Shown here piece by piece: positions 46,980 through 59,200 of a stretch of 64,000 nucleotides of DNA. Location: the NCBI GenBank assembly GCA_039621445.1, contig CP154955.1:30449471-30513470 (forward strand). The letters are read 5' to 3'. Under the pieces are notes generated by a model. The model saw only the letters and a program-made list of their open reading frames with translations, was not told where the DNA came from and made no database searches. The position numbers and the translations under genes were made by a program. This stretch comes from Euglena gracilis. Lineage: Eukaryota; Euglenida; Euglenophyceae; Euglenales. Position 1 is the stretch's first letter, and every line of letters begins with the position of its first letter.

Positions 46980-47700
46980 CATCTTGGTAGTAGTTTTAGT
47001 ACTCTTGATAGTATCTTGATAGTATCTTGATAGTATCTTGATAGTATATTTTGCTTTTCTGATTTCTGCACATGCAAATTGCTCCACTTTCAGACAACTG
47101 AAGTTTTTGGACCTGTTTCTCATGAGCCTTACAAAACGGTTCCAAGAAAACACTCCAGAAGACAGAAGCACCCTCGTTTGCCAGGCCACTGGGCCAAGGT
47201 CACCGGGCCTTAATTCAAGCTGGGTCATGTCCACAAAAAGCAGTGGCCATTCAGGGCGATGAAACAAAGACCAGGCCGGCATCAATATCAGGGGAGGCAG
47301 ATTTCATAAACAAATACCCAGTGCGGGGGGCAGACACCTTGTGCACTTTGCCCTTGTGAGGCCATGCCTTGTTTGCCGGCGGTTTTGTGTAGATTGTTTT
47401 GTTGCGCTGGGTAAGAAGTCACTGCTTAGTGCCTTTCCGTCTGGAAGCGAACGAAGGAAGGCGGACGGGGGGGGGGGGGCGAGAAGTGCACAGCACAAGT
47501 CGCTGCTTGCGTGTGAGGGTGTGTCACCCGCACTGACTTTCGCGCTGTGTTGACGTTTGGGCGGTTGAGGGGGGTGGGCTAGCTCGAAGCCCCATGGGTT
47601 CTTCAATGAGGGTGGGAGGCTGTGTGGCCTCTCGGAATGCTGACACAGAAAACAAATAAACGTGGGGCATTTGAGGTGGGGGTCCTGGCTTTGCCCTGAT
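46980..47700 (+). repeat. segmental duplication of 7580-8550 (second part)
   Basis: GATTGTTTTGTTGCGCTGGG, AAGGCGGACGGGG and GTGCACAGCACAAGTCGCTG occur in the same order as at 8170-8280. About 5.4 kb (41530-46980) separates it from the first part. Confidence 0.75.
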
Positions 47701-49212
47701 GATGATGGGGGGGACAACGTAGAGTGTTTTGCTTTCCACAATGGTAGGCAAACAAGGCAAAGGGCATGATCTTGTTGGATTTCCCTCATTTTTCCGGTGA
47801 TGACATCCCAGGGGGTTGACACAGCTCTGGAATTTCACCCAATCCAAGTCCCACATATTCTCCAGGGAGTGGGGGTCCACCCTCCATGATGCATATTTTT
47901 TGTTTGTGGTAATGTGAATTGCAAACCGGTCCACCTGGGGTAAAATTAGAAATGTTCTTTTGTACCGGGGGGGCAAAATTTTTGCCCTAGAGAAAATTTG
48001 CACGGACAAATTTCGCGGAAGCAAATCACGAGAAATATTTCTGGACATATTTAAGGAATCCCGTAAAATTTTTGTCCATGTATTCCCTTTCAGGTGCTCA
48101 AGGCTTCCCTTTTTTGCTTCACAGAAAAAAATCCCGCGAAATATTTCCGGACATTTTTAAGGAATCCCGCGAAATTTGTCGTCCGCAAAATTTGTCGCCG
48201 CAAAATTTCTCTGGCACGAAATTTTTCCCCCCCGGTAAAGGATTTTTGCTGTCTTTTTTCAGTTTTCTTTTGAGACACAAGCTCCTAACCCAGGGCCTGT
48301 TTTTTTTTTTGAATGAAATGGTCGAGATCGATTCATTTGGGGCCATTTCTTCCTGAGTTGTATTATTGACTGACCCCCCTCTTTATTAGTGTGCGACCTG
48401 AAGAACTTTTTTTTTTTAATGGGCTGCCACACATGTGGATGCACTTTTCCTCATGCTGAGTCAGGCTCCTTTTGGTCTCCAGCTCAGGGCGACTTTGGTG
48501 CTGGGAGCTGAGAGTTGAGAATGAGACGCAATTGGGGGGCATTGCGCTACAATTTGGGGGAGCATTTGTGATCTCTGTTTGGAAGGATACCTTCGACCCC
48601 CCCCCAATAAACCCCCACGTACAGCCCCTAGCAGCGATTAACGGAAAAAGTTTGAACACTATCATCCTGTTTATTGTGTTTGTATTATTCTTATGTTTAT
48701 ATTATTTTTGGCAATGCTTTTCAACGTTGTCCGCCAAAAAAGTGCCCTGCTGTATTTTTGCAAAAAACTTGGAGAAATTTGGGCAGAATGAGGCGAATTT
48801 CTTTTGGGAAAACAACCACGTCCAAACATTAAAGTTGGGTTGTGGTTTTGTTCATTGACGGAAACACCCGCCTTTCAATTATTAACCCCAGAGTTTTATC
48901 TGCTTTGCCTGGTCGACCAAAGGATGATTGTAGCCCCCACCACCTCTTTTGGGAAGGAAAGGAAAACGGAGTGGACAAGGAGGTTTAGGACGTTTTCATG
49001 ACCTCCATCGACCATAAATTCAACTATTCACAAATTATTTGAAGGCCGAGTGTCATTTTCATTTTTAACAAACGTTGCCAAAGATGTCATTGGGGATATT
49101 CGGGGAGAATATTGGGGTTTGCATGTCGACTAACAATATCTGTAACTTTCTAAAGCCCCTTCGAGATCATGCACGGGTGTGATAGCCATTGACCCCTTGT
49201 TTCATTCTGAAG

Positions 49213-49386
49213 GATGTCCCGAAGATGAACCGGTTTGACGGGATCACGCCCAGTGGAGTGTACGCAAAGCAATGTCAGGCGCTGGGCTGCCAGAAGAACG
49301 TGAGCCTGCTGCGCAGCCTGTCGGACAGCCTGGATGGGTTCAACCAGCTCACGGAGCTGGACCTGCCCATCGATTCACTTGGGTGG
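49213..49386 (+). CDS. gene E LRR exon 1
   Basis: DVPKMNRFDGITPSGVYAKQ, then SLLRSLSDSLDGFNQLTELD then LPIDSLGW. The donor falls in a GGGT repeat (GTGGGG chosen by phase). Confidence 0.75.
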
Positions 49387-52300
49387 GTGGGGGGTGGGTG
49401 GGTGGGTGGGTGGGGGGTGGGTGGGTGGGTGGGGGGGGGGGTGGGTGTTTGGGTGTGGGGGGGGTGGCTGGTTAGGTTTTCGAGAGTGGGTGGGTTTGGG
49501 CCGCTGGACGCCCCTCCCCTCCCCCCTGGGTGGGGGAGCAGCAGAGGCCAGTTCGACCCACCTGGAAGATGAGCTTCACTGCTTTTTTAAGTTTTTTTTT
49601 TTTTTTTTTTTTTTTTTTTGGGAGGTGATTTTGAATTCCCCTCCGCATGGGTGGGTGAACCCTGCAGGGGATTGGGGTTTCAAAAAAAAAAGGATGGGGG
49701 AGTCTGGGACGGCAGAAGTGCTTTTGGGCACTGAGTGAATCTATTGACTGGACCCACCACCTCATCGGGCGAGTTGGTTTTGGGGCCATCCTTGAGGTGT
49801 GCCCCATGCCACTGCCGCCCCCTCATAGGACACATTCCTTTAAAGGTGATTCGCATCGGCTGCAACCTGCGGAGGCTGTGCTTGGCAAAAAATGGACTCG
49901 ACGACGCCTGCATCTTAAGCCTGCTCCCCGCCATCAAAGGTCGCGCCCTCCCCATGTTCCCTGATTGTGGATTCCCCTCGGCAAAAAAAAAAGCCCCAAA
50001 AAGAATGGAACAAGGGCTGCTCCCTCCTGACAGAAGGTGCTGGTGGAGACAAGAGCAGTTTTCAAAGAAATTATCGGTTCTTTTGGATTTTACAGAACAT
50101 TCATCAAGTTCATCAATTAAGCAAATCAAACCTCAAACTCATGATTTCAGCAAATGAAACCGGAAGGAAAGGAATGTTGTCAGCCATGATCCTGATGATT
50201 TTGTGCTCTTTTTAGCCCCTAAAATCCCTCCAAGATAAAAACTTTCCAATATGCCCCTGCAGAGAAGCACTCGAAATGGCTGAAGCTGTCGTTGTTTTTC
50301 TGGGGCTCCCCCCCCCCTTGAAGTGACTGTGCCAACTGAACAGGTTCCTTCTTTCGGTGCTATCAGGTGGTGGTGCTCGTTCATTGGATCAAAGGATCGC
50401 CTTTTCTGACAGTTGGGGGTGTTCCTCCCACCAAACAACCCCCAGTCTGTAGGAATCTGCACTGCCCATTTGCCACACCCGTCATATAGTCCAGGCGCCA
50501 AATGAACTTAAACCCACTTCTGGGCCCTGCCCAACGCATGAAAGGTCAATGGGTCAATTTGAGCCAGGACCACCTTTTTCCAGACGGGAACAAACAAAAA
50601 GCACTCACAGAACCGATGTTGGGAGGGGGTGTCCGGACCCCCCCCCGTGGCAGGTGCCGAAAGTGGCAAAAAAAAATCCTTCGGCCCACAGCGCCAGAAA
50701 ATGCCAAATTTGCCCCCGCCCCCCGCTTTCAAGCCTATTGCACAAATTTGGATGTGTTCGGTTTTCCACCATTTTGTCCTGTTGTGGCGTGTCTCAGCCA
50801 AGCCGTTTTTCGGGCCATTTTTTGGGGCCAGAAAAATCGAAAATTTCAAAATATCGCCAAAATGATGGCCAATCAACGGAAATCACTGGGAATCTAAAAT
50901 AAACCCAGGGACCGTCCAAGCCGCCAGGGCCAGCCAGACGCCAGACGCCAGAAATAATCGGCAGATGGAATCCGCAGATATGGATTTACATATGTATTGA
51001 CAGATATTCATTTTCGCCGTCTCAAAATTCCCACCCCTCCCTTTGGCGCAGGCCACAAGGAACTCGTCTACGTGGACCTGAGCTCGAACCCGCTGGGCCG
51101 TTCCATCGGCAAAGAGCTGTTGCACTTCGTCTGCGTGTGCAACCAAATCCAGTGGCTGCTGCTGGAGGAGACCCTGATCTCGCAGTCCGTGCACCAGATG
51201 ATCGACAAGGAGGTTGCCCCAGTTGCTGTCCGGGCAGAACAGCTGGACTTTTATGATCTTAGGTGGCGCATCTCGTACTTAAGCTTTTTTTTGGTCGTGT
51301 GGAATGTGCGGATTTTCGCAAACCGACCAAAAACCGACTCGAAAACCATTTTGAGCACCAGCGTTACCAGCGGTGAGAGCGAGAGGGAGCAGGATGATCC
51401 TGCTCCCTCTGAGGATCGGACAAAATATGAACGATTTCTCATTTTTTGGCCCCGGCTCTTCCGGTAATTACATGTTTTTTTTTTGCTGTCAGAATGCCAC
51501 GAAAACCCCTGGACCTATCCCCCCAAAGTGAAAAACACCGACAAAAACACCAAAACCCCGGGACCGCCTCCCCCCATTCCTTGTGTGACAACTGCCAACG
51601 CCCGATGCTCTGGAGGTGTGGTGGAAAGTCCAGACCTTTGCTTGCTTTCTGAAGTTTTGCGGTATGTTGTGGAGGTTTCGGAAGTTGGTTACGAAAGGAG
51701 TGGAAGTGCACGTGCCGCATAAAAAATTATGGACTGTTCGAGAATTCTGCCACTGGGGGTTGACGAGAGGGATACAGAACACAGGAGGACTGCCACCAGT
51801 TTACTGTTCAATTCGGTGGCAAATTACCCATCAACGCCCCACTGATTCGAAAGGCTCCGTGGCACCCAAACAGCAGCATAAATGATGTCGGTGTGCGCAA
51901 ATACGCGCATGGACGATGTGCGCATTTGCACTCACCGACCAGTTCAAAACCAACTCAGAGCCTCTAATGGCAGTGTATTTGGAGTTGGAAAATGAATGTG
52001 ACAGCACTGTGATGTCACCTCTCTGCATTCCTGTGGTGCTGTACCCCCTCTGTTGAATGCTGCTAGTATGTTTGGGAGGTTGGTGTGCGTATTTGCGCAC
52101 ATCAACCATTAAAATGATTGATTTTCACAATTGTGGGCACCAACCAAAATTGCTTTTCATTTTGAAGCCCTGGCAACAAGGACTTCTGAGACAAGAGAAG
52201 GATTGAAACAGGAGGACAGATTGTGGAGGTATTGTCCTCCAGTAGTGGTGTTGTAAGGCATGTCTGAGAAGGTCAAATGAAGCGTGCCAGTGTATTGCAT

Positions 52301-55300
52301 CATATGGCCCCCTGAACACAGGGATTTTCAAGTCAGCAGACATATCAATTTTCAGCCAATGCACTGTGTTTCATTTATGGATTAAAATGCTGGGGGTGAA
52401 GGGAATTTCTCAACTCAGTTTTTCAGGATTTAATAATCCGAAAAAGTTGTTTATTTTAATTTTTCAGAGCCTAAGAAATGGTGTTTCACAGCTTCAATTG
52501 CCGATGCCCAAATTCAGGCCCGCAGGCTGGCCATTCTGTTGTGTTTAAATTCTTCAAAAGACCTCGCATTTAAGGATTTCTATATTGCAGTGGTGCCACA
52601 CCCTCTGATTGGTACGTGTGTTAAGTTTCACAAGAGGTTGGTGTTAGCAGATGCGCAAATCGACCAAAAAGTATGTTTCGCATTTGCACAAACCAACCAT
52701 TTGTACGATTTCTCAAACACATCATTTGTTCCCACCGACTAGCAATTTCTCACCTAGCTAAATTTCTGGGTATCGCTGCGGGCCTGGGCACACCTCCCCA
52801 AATTGTTCAGTCAACATCCTAAGTTAATGAAACAGCCGTTGCAGGGCAAAGCACACCTGCTGGGTGTTGTGTATATTACATATGCTGTGGTGATACCTGC
52901 GCTCAGGCACCTATTTACCAAAGTCCTTGCTTTAACCTCTGCGCCCAGGGGCACCAAATCACATCCTGCTTTCATTTTTGGGTTTTTGGGGTCGCATCTT
53001 GAAAGAAAGAAAAAGAAAAAAAGAAAGAAAGAAAAAGGCTTAAGTGCGAGATGCGCTCCCTAAGATGATGCACTTCCAGTCTGTGCTGTTGTCCTGCAGG
53101 ACAAGCTAGTTGAGAGAGTTTGTCAGACAAGTGATTATGCATTTTTTGTTTTTTCATTTGTTCAAACATCAACATCAAACATCAAATATCAAATTTGATT
53201 GTTAATATCAAGTATCTGACGAACAGTGTGCAGAGGACTGGGCGTCTATTCCGATCTTGGGGGCCAGGTGCTGGAGAACCGAAGGCTTGCCGCGGAGAAG
53301 TTCAACGCATCCAACGAGTACGGGCGGGGCAACGCTGGGCCAGCCACCCCGGCCCGGGGCCCTTTGCTGGTGGCAGGTGTGAGGGTGAATTTTGTGTGAA
53401 AGGTGTAAGGACAGCATATTGCTCAAATATTGTGACTCCGATTCCTGGCGGCCACCCAAGTGAACTTTTGAGAAAACAGTCCGTGTGTGGTGTACGCACG
53501 TGCGGCTTTTGGAGATGATTTGGGGTTTTGTTCCACATACCTTTGGGGGGATTTGAATCGATGTGTTGGCTTGAACCCTGCGGTCGAGAACTGTCACGGC
53601 TGGCCGGCTCCCCTCCCCTGTCCCTGTCCCCCCCTGCCCCCCCCCATCACTAGGGCCTCCCATCCCAGGCTCTTCCTCTGCCCCCCCCCCCCCCCCCCGC
53701 CACAGAGGTCGGCGGGCAGCCACACGGCGGCCCCCGCATCTGGCGCGTTCTGGTGGCTGTGGAGCTGCCGGAGGCCCTCGCCTGGGTGTTGGCAGACGAC
53801 CGCCGGTGCCCCCCCCATTTTATCCCTCGCCGGGCCCAACCTTAACCCCGTGGTGTGTATGGGGGTGACTCACCTCAGCAAGACTGGTCACCCCCAAGGG
53901 AGTCAAGAAAGAGAAAAAATAAAGGGCGAAGTTTCCTGGCGCCCCCAAGGTTTTGCCCATTTTGCCAATCTCATTTATCCCCCTCTATTGGATGACCAAC
54001 AAGGAAATTGCAAGAACAGTGAGTCCCTGGTTTCTTCAGACACGTAAAAAATAAAGAAAGCGGATGGGGGATGCAAACGTTTTTTTTTGTGTTTTCAATT
54101 TTGATCGAAGATTTGTGTTTTTCCCCCCAGCAATTTTTGTTTTCCCCTGGATTCGTTCCTGGTTTTGGCCCTGATTTTCCCCCGATACCAAAAATTTTGT
54201 GAACTTTTTTGTCATTCTTGCATTTTTGGGTCAACATATATGCAACATGACGTTTCCCTTGCTGAGCTTAAATTTCTTTGAGTCCTCTCCATCAGAAAGC
54301 TCACATCCAGTGAAGGTGAGAAAAGAGGCCAAAAGTGGGCAAAGCTGCACAGTATGGTTGCGATGTATGCTACCATAAGTCAAAAAGTCAAAAAAACGTC
54401 AAGAAGCTCCTGCCCAAAATCTGGTATGAACTGTGGGGAGAGATTCCAGTGCACCCTCCGGGCAGGCACCTGTGTCGGCCCCAGTTGGCAAATAGTCCGC
54501 GATTGTGCCCCCCCTCCAGATTTTTAGGTTTCGTCTATTTTTTTTTGGCGCAAAGTGCCAAATTTTGCCTCTGCCCCTCTGCTGACCTCTGCCAACAACC
54601 TCTGCCCCCATCCCCCCAGGCTGCAGGCGGTGGCGCGGCAGGAGTTCCGACGAGCCGACGTGCACGGCCTGGGTGTGCGGCTTTTCAGGGTGGCCCTCCT
54701 CTTGGCACCCCTTGGAACTCTTGATATTGCCAGTCCACCACTACTTTGCGACAGCAATTCTGCGTGTTCTGGAGCAACATTTGGCTTGGCTCTTCTCATT
54801 GACACCTAGCTCGAGGACGTTGGCACCTAGCTCTGGAATCACACCACCATCAGTTTCAGAAGTGAGTTATTTCAACTGCAACCTCGGTTGTTCATCCCCC
54901 CAAAACAATGGCAGGGGATGGCCGAAAACAAATTTCGTATGACTGACAGCAATATTTTTGTAAGGTCTATGCATGTCAACAAAAATTTGAAAATGATTTG
55001 GTTCCACAACTCGAAAGTAGTAGTGGGGTTGTGAGAGCATGATGATATACTTGCTTTCATATGCTGCAGCCAGTTTTTCTGCAATACTGCACAGTTATTT
55101 TCATCAATGAGACGTTCCAGGTGTAGGAATCTTTTTTCTGATTTATTCCCCATCTTTTTTTTTTACCATAACAGATTATCTGAAGTCTGCATCCATGAAA
55201 CAAACGATGTCACTGGGAGGACAAGTCCAAGACAATTACGCCACCTTTCCACCCTACTTCTTCTGTTTTCCAAATTCGCCAACGCCTTCTTGGGCTTCTT

Positions 55301-56206
55301 TTATTTGGAAGGGACGGTGAAGTGATACCTAGCCTCGAAGTGGCCTGGCCTGAGAAACAAAACAGGGCATGGGCATTTTCTCAACAACTCATGGACCAAA
55401 CCCATTCAAACCTTCGACGCAAGAAACCCAACACTCAGAAAACTTCAGAAATGCATTTCGATCATTTTTGAAGGGTATATTCGCCCCACCGGACCCCCAG
55501 GGTACCCTGGACCCCTAAACACCAGATCTTTCATGCCACATCGTACCGAAAGTTTTGAGAAAATCTTGTACAAAATCGATTAAGTGTTTTTGGCAAATGT
55601 TTTTGGCAATGTTTTTTTTGTTCTGGCGCTTTGTGCTGGGCCATCGTCGTCACATTGGCCATTCCACTGTTCAGGTGGGGGACGGTGTCCTCCCCTTGAA
55701 CACAGGGGGGCCTCATGGGTACCTTCTAAACTCACCGCCAACCTCAACATCGACACAGTCAACAGGAACCTCCGGAGGGCAAAGGGGGGGTCCCCGTTGG
55801 GCGTGTAGATGCCCCCCACACCCACACCCCCACCTCCTCTGCCTCACCGGCTGGCCCTCCCCTCCCCCACAGGCTGCCTCACCGTGGCGGAGCTGGGCCT
55901 CGCAATGCGCCACGCCGTGAAGCAGCTGGGCCTCGCCTCCCCGCCGGCCCACGAGGTGGGCCCCTCGCCACGGCTGCTGTCCGGCTGCCTGGACCGCTGG
56001 CTGTGGCTTCGTGGCCCTTTGGATGGCGTGCTTCACATTTATTGCCTGTAAGCCGAAAGGGTGGCACATTAATGCGGTTCCGTGAATTCATACTCTACGT
56101 ATATGGCATATACATTTTATATCTGTACGTATAAATATGTATTTCTTTTTAGCAAGGTGGCATTTGTGCCCCCCCCAAAGAGAGTGAAAGATGCTAAAGC
56201 CAAAGT

Positions 56207-56247
<41 letters not shown>

Positions 56248-59200
56248 TTTTGGACCTAAATTAAGACAAAGTCCGGCCAGAAGTTAGACTTTTCTCAGGA
56301 AGAAGTTAGGGAAAACAGTTTACCCCATCCCCAAATAATCTGGCGGGGTGCCAGGTTATTGGAACCAATCTTTAGGCCTAAAGACCTTCACACAAACCCT
56401 ACTCCTTCATTAGCCCAATGAAAGGGGGTGTCCATAAGTATCACCTTGCCATGCACATTTATATTTATGTAAAACATTCAAATGCAAATGTGTACGAACA
56501 TTTGCAAGTTCATTTATATATGAGTACAAATACAACAAATAAAATATATGCTAATATACATACATATGTGTGTGTGTGTGTGCGCGCGCACACATCTATA
56601 AATATGTGTAAGTTAATGATATGCGTGTCTATATTTATTTGTATACATTTCCCCCCTTGGGTTTGACTTGATCCCCCCTGCCTGCCTGGCTTTTGAGACC
56701 CCCAGCAAGGCCTCCCCCCAGGTGGCGGTGGTGCTGGACGTCCTGGACAGCGACCAGTCCGGACGCCTGACGGAGGACGAGTTCCTCCACGCCATTCGCA
56801 TGTACCTCGTGCGCCGACAGAAGGCCCCGGTGTCCCTGCCCCCCCCCCCCCCCGGCTGCGACACCCCCCCAACCGACACTGCAAACGCTCAGCCAACAAC
56901 TGTCTGGTGGGCACAAAGCAACTTCGGGACTCGCCCACACCAACGATTTGGGTTCCTCTCAAAGGCCCTGCGGACGGACCCCTTTGCCTCACTGCCCGAG
57001 CGCGCGTCAGTCGTCCGGGGCCTCGGTGTCCACGGCGCCACCCTGCTTTTGTGTGCCAATGCCGTACGTGCCCCAACATGGCAACCCGGGGGGGGGGGGG
57101 CGAAAGGGGCTCACCCTCATTTGCCACCAATGCGGGGGTGGCTTGTTGGATTGGTTGGCGCATGACGCGGACCGCCCCCCCCCCCCCCCGTGCAGAGCGC
57201 CGACACATGGGAGGACCTGACGGAGGAGCTGCTGCCAGAGGACCCCGTGCCGCGGTCCCAGTCCCCCGGACGCAGCGTGTCCCCCCAGGGCCGGTGGCGG
57301 CAGAGGTGTGTCTGGCTGCCTCCGTTTGGCAACAGTCCTGTGGATGAGAAGGCGCATGGCCCCGAGGGTTTGGGTACAGCAGTCCACTTGCATTTTGATT
57401 TCACAAGGATGCTGACAAAATGGAATACAACAAAGCTGATCGCATTGATGAGTTACAAAATTATTTTTTTTACAACCACGCTTCCATTCATTCATACCCG
57501 TTTCAAAAGGCTTCTCTCTCTCTTTTCTCACTCTTCATCCGTTACCCTTTCTTTCGTACAGCCCATATCCGGAGTTCGGCTCGGCAGAGAAACGGCCAAG
57601 CCGCCGGCCTACTTCCGAGGCCAGGGTTGGATGGGAAGCCCTTCGGTATTGAGGTAGGTGGTAGGGGGGGGGTCCCGAGCACCCCCCCGTGGGGGGTAAG
57701 GTTGTAGGGGGGGGGATCCGGCCCCCCCCCCCCCTAGATGTTGGGAGGGGAGGTCTGGACCCCCACCCCCCCCCCCCTCCTTGACAGGTGCCAAAAATAG
57801 CAGAAAATTTTCTTCCGGCGCTGCGCGCCGGAAAATGAGCAAAAAAACACCCCTTTTGCTGACTTTTGGCCATATTGCCCATTTTTTGATGTGCTGGTGT
57901 TTTCCCCCAAAAAATGTTCAAAAAAATTTCAAAAAATGAGCGTTTTTGGATCGATTTTCAAAGAAAAATCAGGGATTTTTGACCGATTTCGACCTGATTT
58001 CCGGCCCTTTGCCCGTCCATGAAATCGAAAAAATTTCGCCCCCCCCCCCTCAGTTTCGAGGTAGGAGGGGGGGTCCGACCCACCCCCCCCCCCCCGTGTC
58101 GGGGGGGGGGGGCCTCCCCCCCCCCCCCTCAAGGCTTCCCGTCCAACCCTGTCCGAGGCCCAGTCTGCTGAATTATGCTGTGTTGGCCATTTGTGTTGGC
58201 TGTGCAAAAGGTTTGAGCTGGAGCGAATTCATATTTTTTGGTGCTGTATGCATCTCAAAAGGCACACACTGGCATTACCAAGGGCACTGCTGCCACCAGT
58301 TGGCAAGCCGCATCTGGTACATAAATATATGTCAATCGTTCGTTCAGTTGCCAAACGCCGGAAGGGTTTTGTGCAAGGAGAGAGCGAACGCAGGAGGGCT
58401 CCCAGGCTGTGTTTTCATAGCACCCCTGTGCAATTCCTTTCCCCGGGGACACTCAGTGAATCGCTGTCCCAGGCACGTCTCTCCACCTATGAGGCGGGAG
58501 CAGCGCGATGCCGAAAAGCGGGAAGTGGAGGTGTGCTCTGTGGGCACGTCACTGCCAGGCTGAAGTTTGCGGCAAGGCCGACCCCATCCCTGCAGGTGGG
58601 TGCCTGCCTGGGCGGGCACTCCAAAGCACCCAGATCTGACCCCCCCCCCCCGGGGTGGGGGGGGAAGGCAATTCCGACACCGAAGGTGCAAGCAGCCCAG
58701 AAGCGGCGATTTTGGGCAATTTTTTTTCCCCAAGACCAGAAAGGCAGTGACCCCGGGGGGGGGGGGGGGTAGTGCCTGCCCAGACACTCCAGGACACCCT
58801 CCCAGGGATCGGTAAAATTCAGCAACAGACAACTGACTCGTTTTTGGCTCCCCTCCTCCCCCCCCGGGGTTTGGCCGGGAAGGACCAAAACCTGAGCAGC
58901 TTCTGGTTTTCAGCAAAATCCATTGGTTTTAACCCATTCTTTTTTTTTTTTGCTGGAGTGATCAGAGCCCCCCCCCCCCCCCCCCGAGGTAGGAAGTGGG
59001 TGAATGTTTTTTGAAAATGATTGGCTGGTCTTTTGAAATGGACTTTGCCCTCCCCCCATCTCCCCGGGGTCAGTAAGCTCCCCCCGGACTTGGAAGGTGC
59101 TCAACCCCTCTCACCGTCCGTCACACCCACCCACCCACCCACCCACCCACCCAGCCTGCCATCCAGCCTGCCATCCAGCCTGCCCGCCAGCCTGCCTGGC

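Larger units (their letters stand above)
41531..49212 (+). other. interval between gene B and the first LRR exon
   Basis: Mostly repeats (41850-42800, 45500-46720, 46980-47700), AT-rich DNA at 43350-43490 and the uncertain coding blocks at 43.6-44.7 kb. From 47.7 to 49.2 kb I see no convincing exon. The 5' end of gene E should lie here. Confidence 0.4.

Noticed and set aside
53487-54047. 186-codon open frame over 53487-54047
   Set aside because: It reads exon 53706-53805 in a different frame from the phase-matched VAVELPEALAWVL reading.
55170-55320. Possible exon YLKSASMKQTMSLGGQVQDN after ataacag
   Set aside because: It does not fit the phase chain of gene E between 54672 and 55873, which joins perfectly at the EF-loop glycine; a second frame is equally open.
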